A stretch of DNA of 6,704 bases. Source: an uncultured Prevotella sp. (GTDB lineage: Bacteria > Bacteroidota > Bacteroidia > Bacteroidales > Bacteroidaceae). Positions 6,483 through 6,704 of this stretch are shown here, one piece after another. Location of the stretch: NCBI GenBank assembly GCA_945788545.1, contig CALZMK010000081.1:1-6704 (forward strand), read 5' to 3'. The first letter of the stretch is position 1, and each line of letters begins with the position of its first letter. The position numbers and the translations under genes were made by a program. Below the pieces are notes generated by a model, which did no database searches, was not told the DNA's origin, and was given only the letters and a program-made list of their open reading frames with translations.

Positions 6483-6513
6483 TTTGTGTTTTCGAATATA
6501 CTTCGTACCTTTG
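6483..6513 (+). promoter_or_regulatory. Bacteroidota-type promoter for the antiporter gene
   Basis: TTTG at 6483-6486, a 19-base spacer and TACCTTTG at 6506-6513 match the consensus. The -7 box and spacing are identical to the argS promoter, and both continue with GC. The -7 box ends 24 bases before the ATG at 6538, so the leader should be short, under 20 bases. Confidence 0.8.
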
Positions 6514-6537
6514 CGGCATATTTATCATTTAAAAATC

Positions 6538-6704
6538 ATGGAAATTGTTATTGATATTCTTCTTATAATAGTAGGAGTCGCAGTAGTGCTTTGGGGAGCC
6601 GACCGCCTTACAGAGGGTTCTGTCGGGATAGCTTCAAGACTTGGGGTTCCCCAGATTGTTATTGGTCTCACTGTCGTGGCTCTTGGCACGTCGATGCCCG
6701 AGTT
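6538..6704 (+). CDS. Calcium/sodium antiporter (YrbG-like, CaCA family), N-terminal fragment
   Basis: Fifty-five codons plus two bases are visible before the right edge. The product is expected to be an inner-membrane exchanger that moves Ca2+ against Na+. Residues 3-20 form the first membrane helix (EIVIDILLIIVGVAVVLWGA), followed by DRLTEGS and ASRLGVPQ. The alpha-1 repeat signature is G43-L-T-V-V-A-L-G50-T51-S52-M-P-E55. In this family the TS and Glu of that motif help form the ion-binding site, and T51/S52/E55 line up with T50/S51/E54 of the Methanocaldococcus exchanger NCX_Mj as I recall it. The ATG is chosen from the helix start and the promoter just upstream. About 260 further residues, including the second alpha repeat, would lie outside the window. 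The name yrbG is not assigned because only the N-terminus is visible. Confidence 0.88.
   Translation, partial: MEIVIDILLIIVGVAVVLWGADRLTEGSVGIASRLGVPQIVIGLTVVALGTSMPE

Overview
The window looks like a chromosomal segment from a member of the Bacteroidota, most likely a Prevotella/Bacteroides-type organism. The main reason is the promoters: four upstream regions carry the phylum's TTTG / TAnnTTTG element pair at 19-20 base spacing, with no strong Shine-Dalgarno sequences. The genes also fit: a Bacteroidota-style arginyl-tRNA synthetase, a short RNase H with a terminal ADFGRK sequence, and a tetratricopeptide (TPR) sensor histidine kinase.

Layout. Bases 1-163 (minus strand) are the start of a lipoprotein gene that runs off the left edge. 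Bases 212-297 (minus) are a tRNA-Leu(UAA). Bases 298-526 hold no gene; two back-to-back promoters there drive the tRNA leftward and argS rightward. Bases 527-2335 (plus) are argS, followed after 53 bases of A/T-rich short direct repeats by a compact RNase H gene (2389-2847, plus), probably in the same transcript. The RNase H stop codon touches the stop codon of a very large minus-strand gene (2848-6369). Bases 6370-6537 are a second divergent promoter region, and from 6538 a sodium/calcium antiporter gene starts and runs off the right edge.

The most unusual object is the 1173-residue minus-strand protein. It reads as two complete TPR sensor histidine kinases joined head to tail in one frame, with the first one lacking its ATP-binding domain. 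The first half has a signal peptide, a TPR sensor, a membrane helix and a full-length dimerisation/phosphoacceptor (DHp) domain whose phosphoacceptor His is replaced by Tyr. Exactly where the catalytic domain should begin, a second signal-peptide-like segment with an ASA|Q cleavage site starts a second TPR sensor, membrane helix, intact DHp (His958) and intact HATPase domain. No response regulator or receiver domain is visible.

The other genes are housekeeping or transport functions with no evident link to the kinase, apart from shared divergent or convergent borders.
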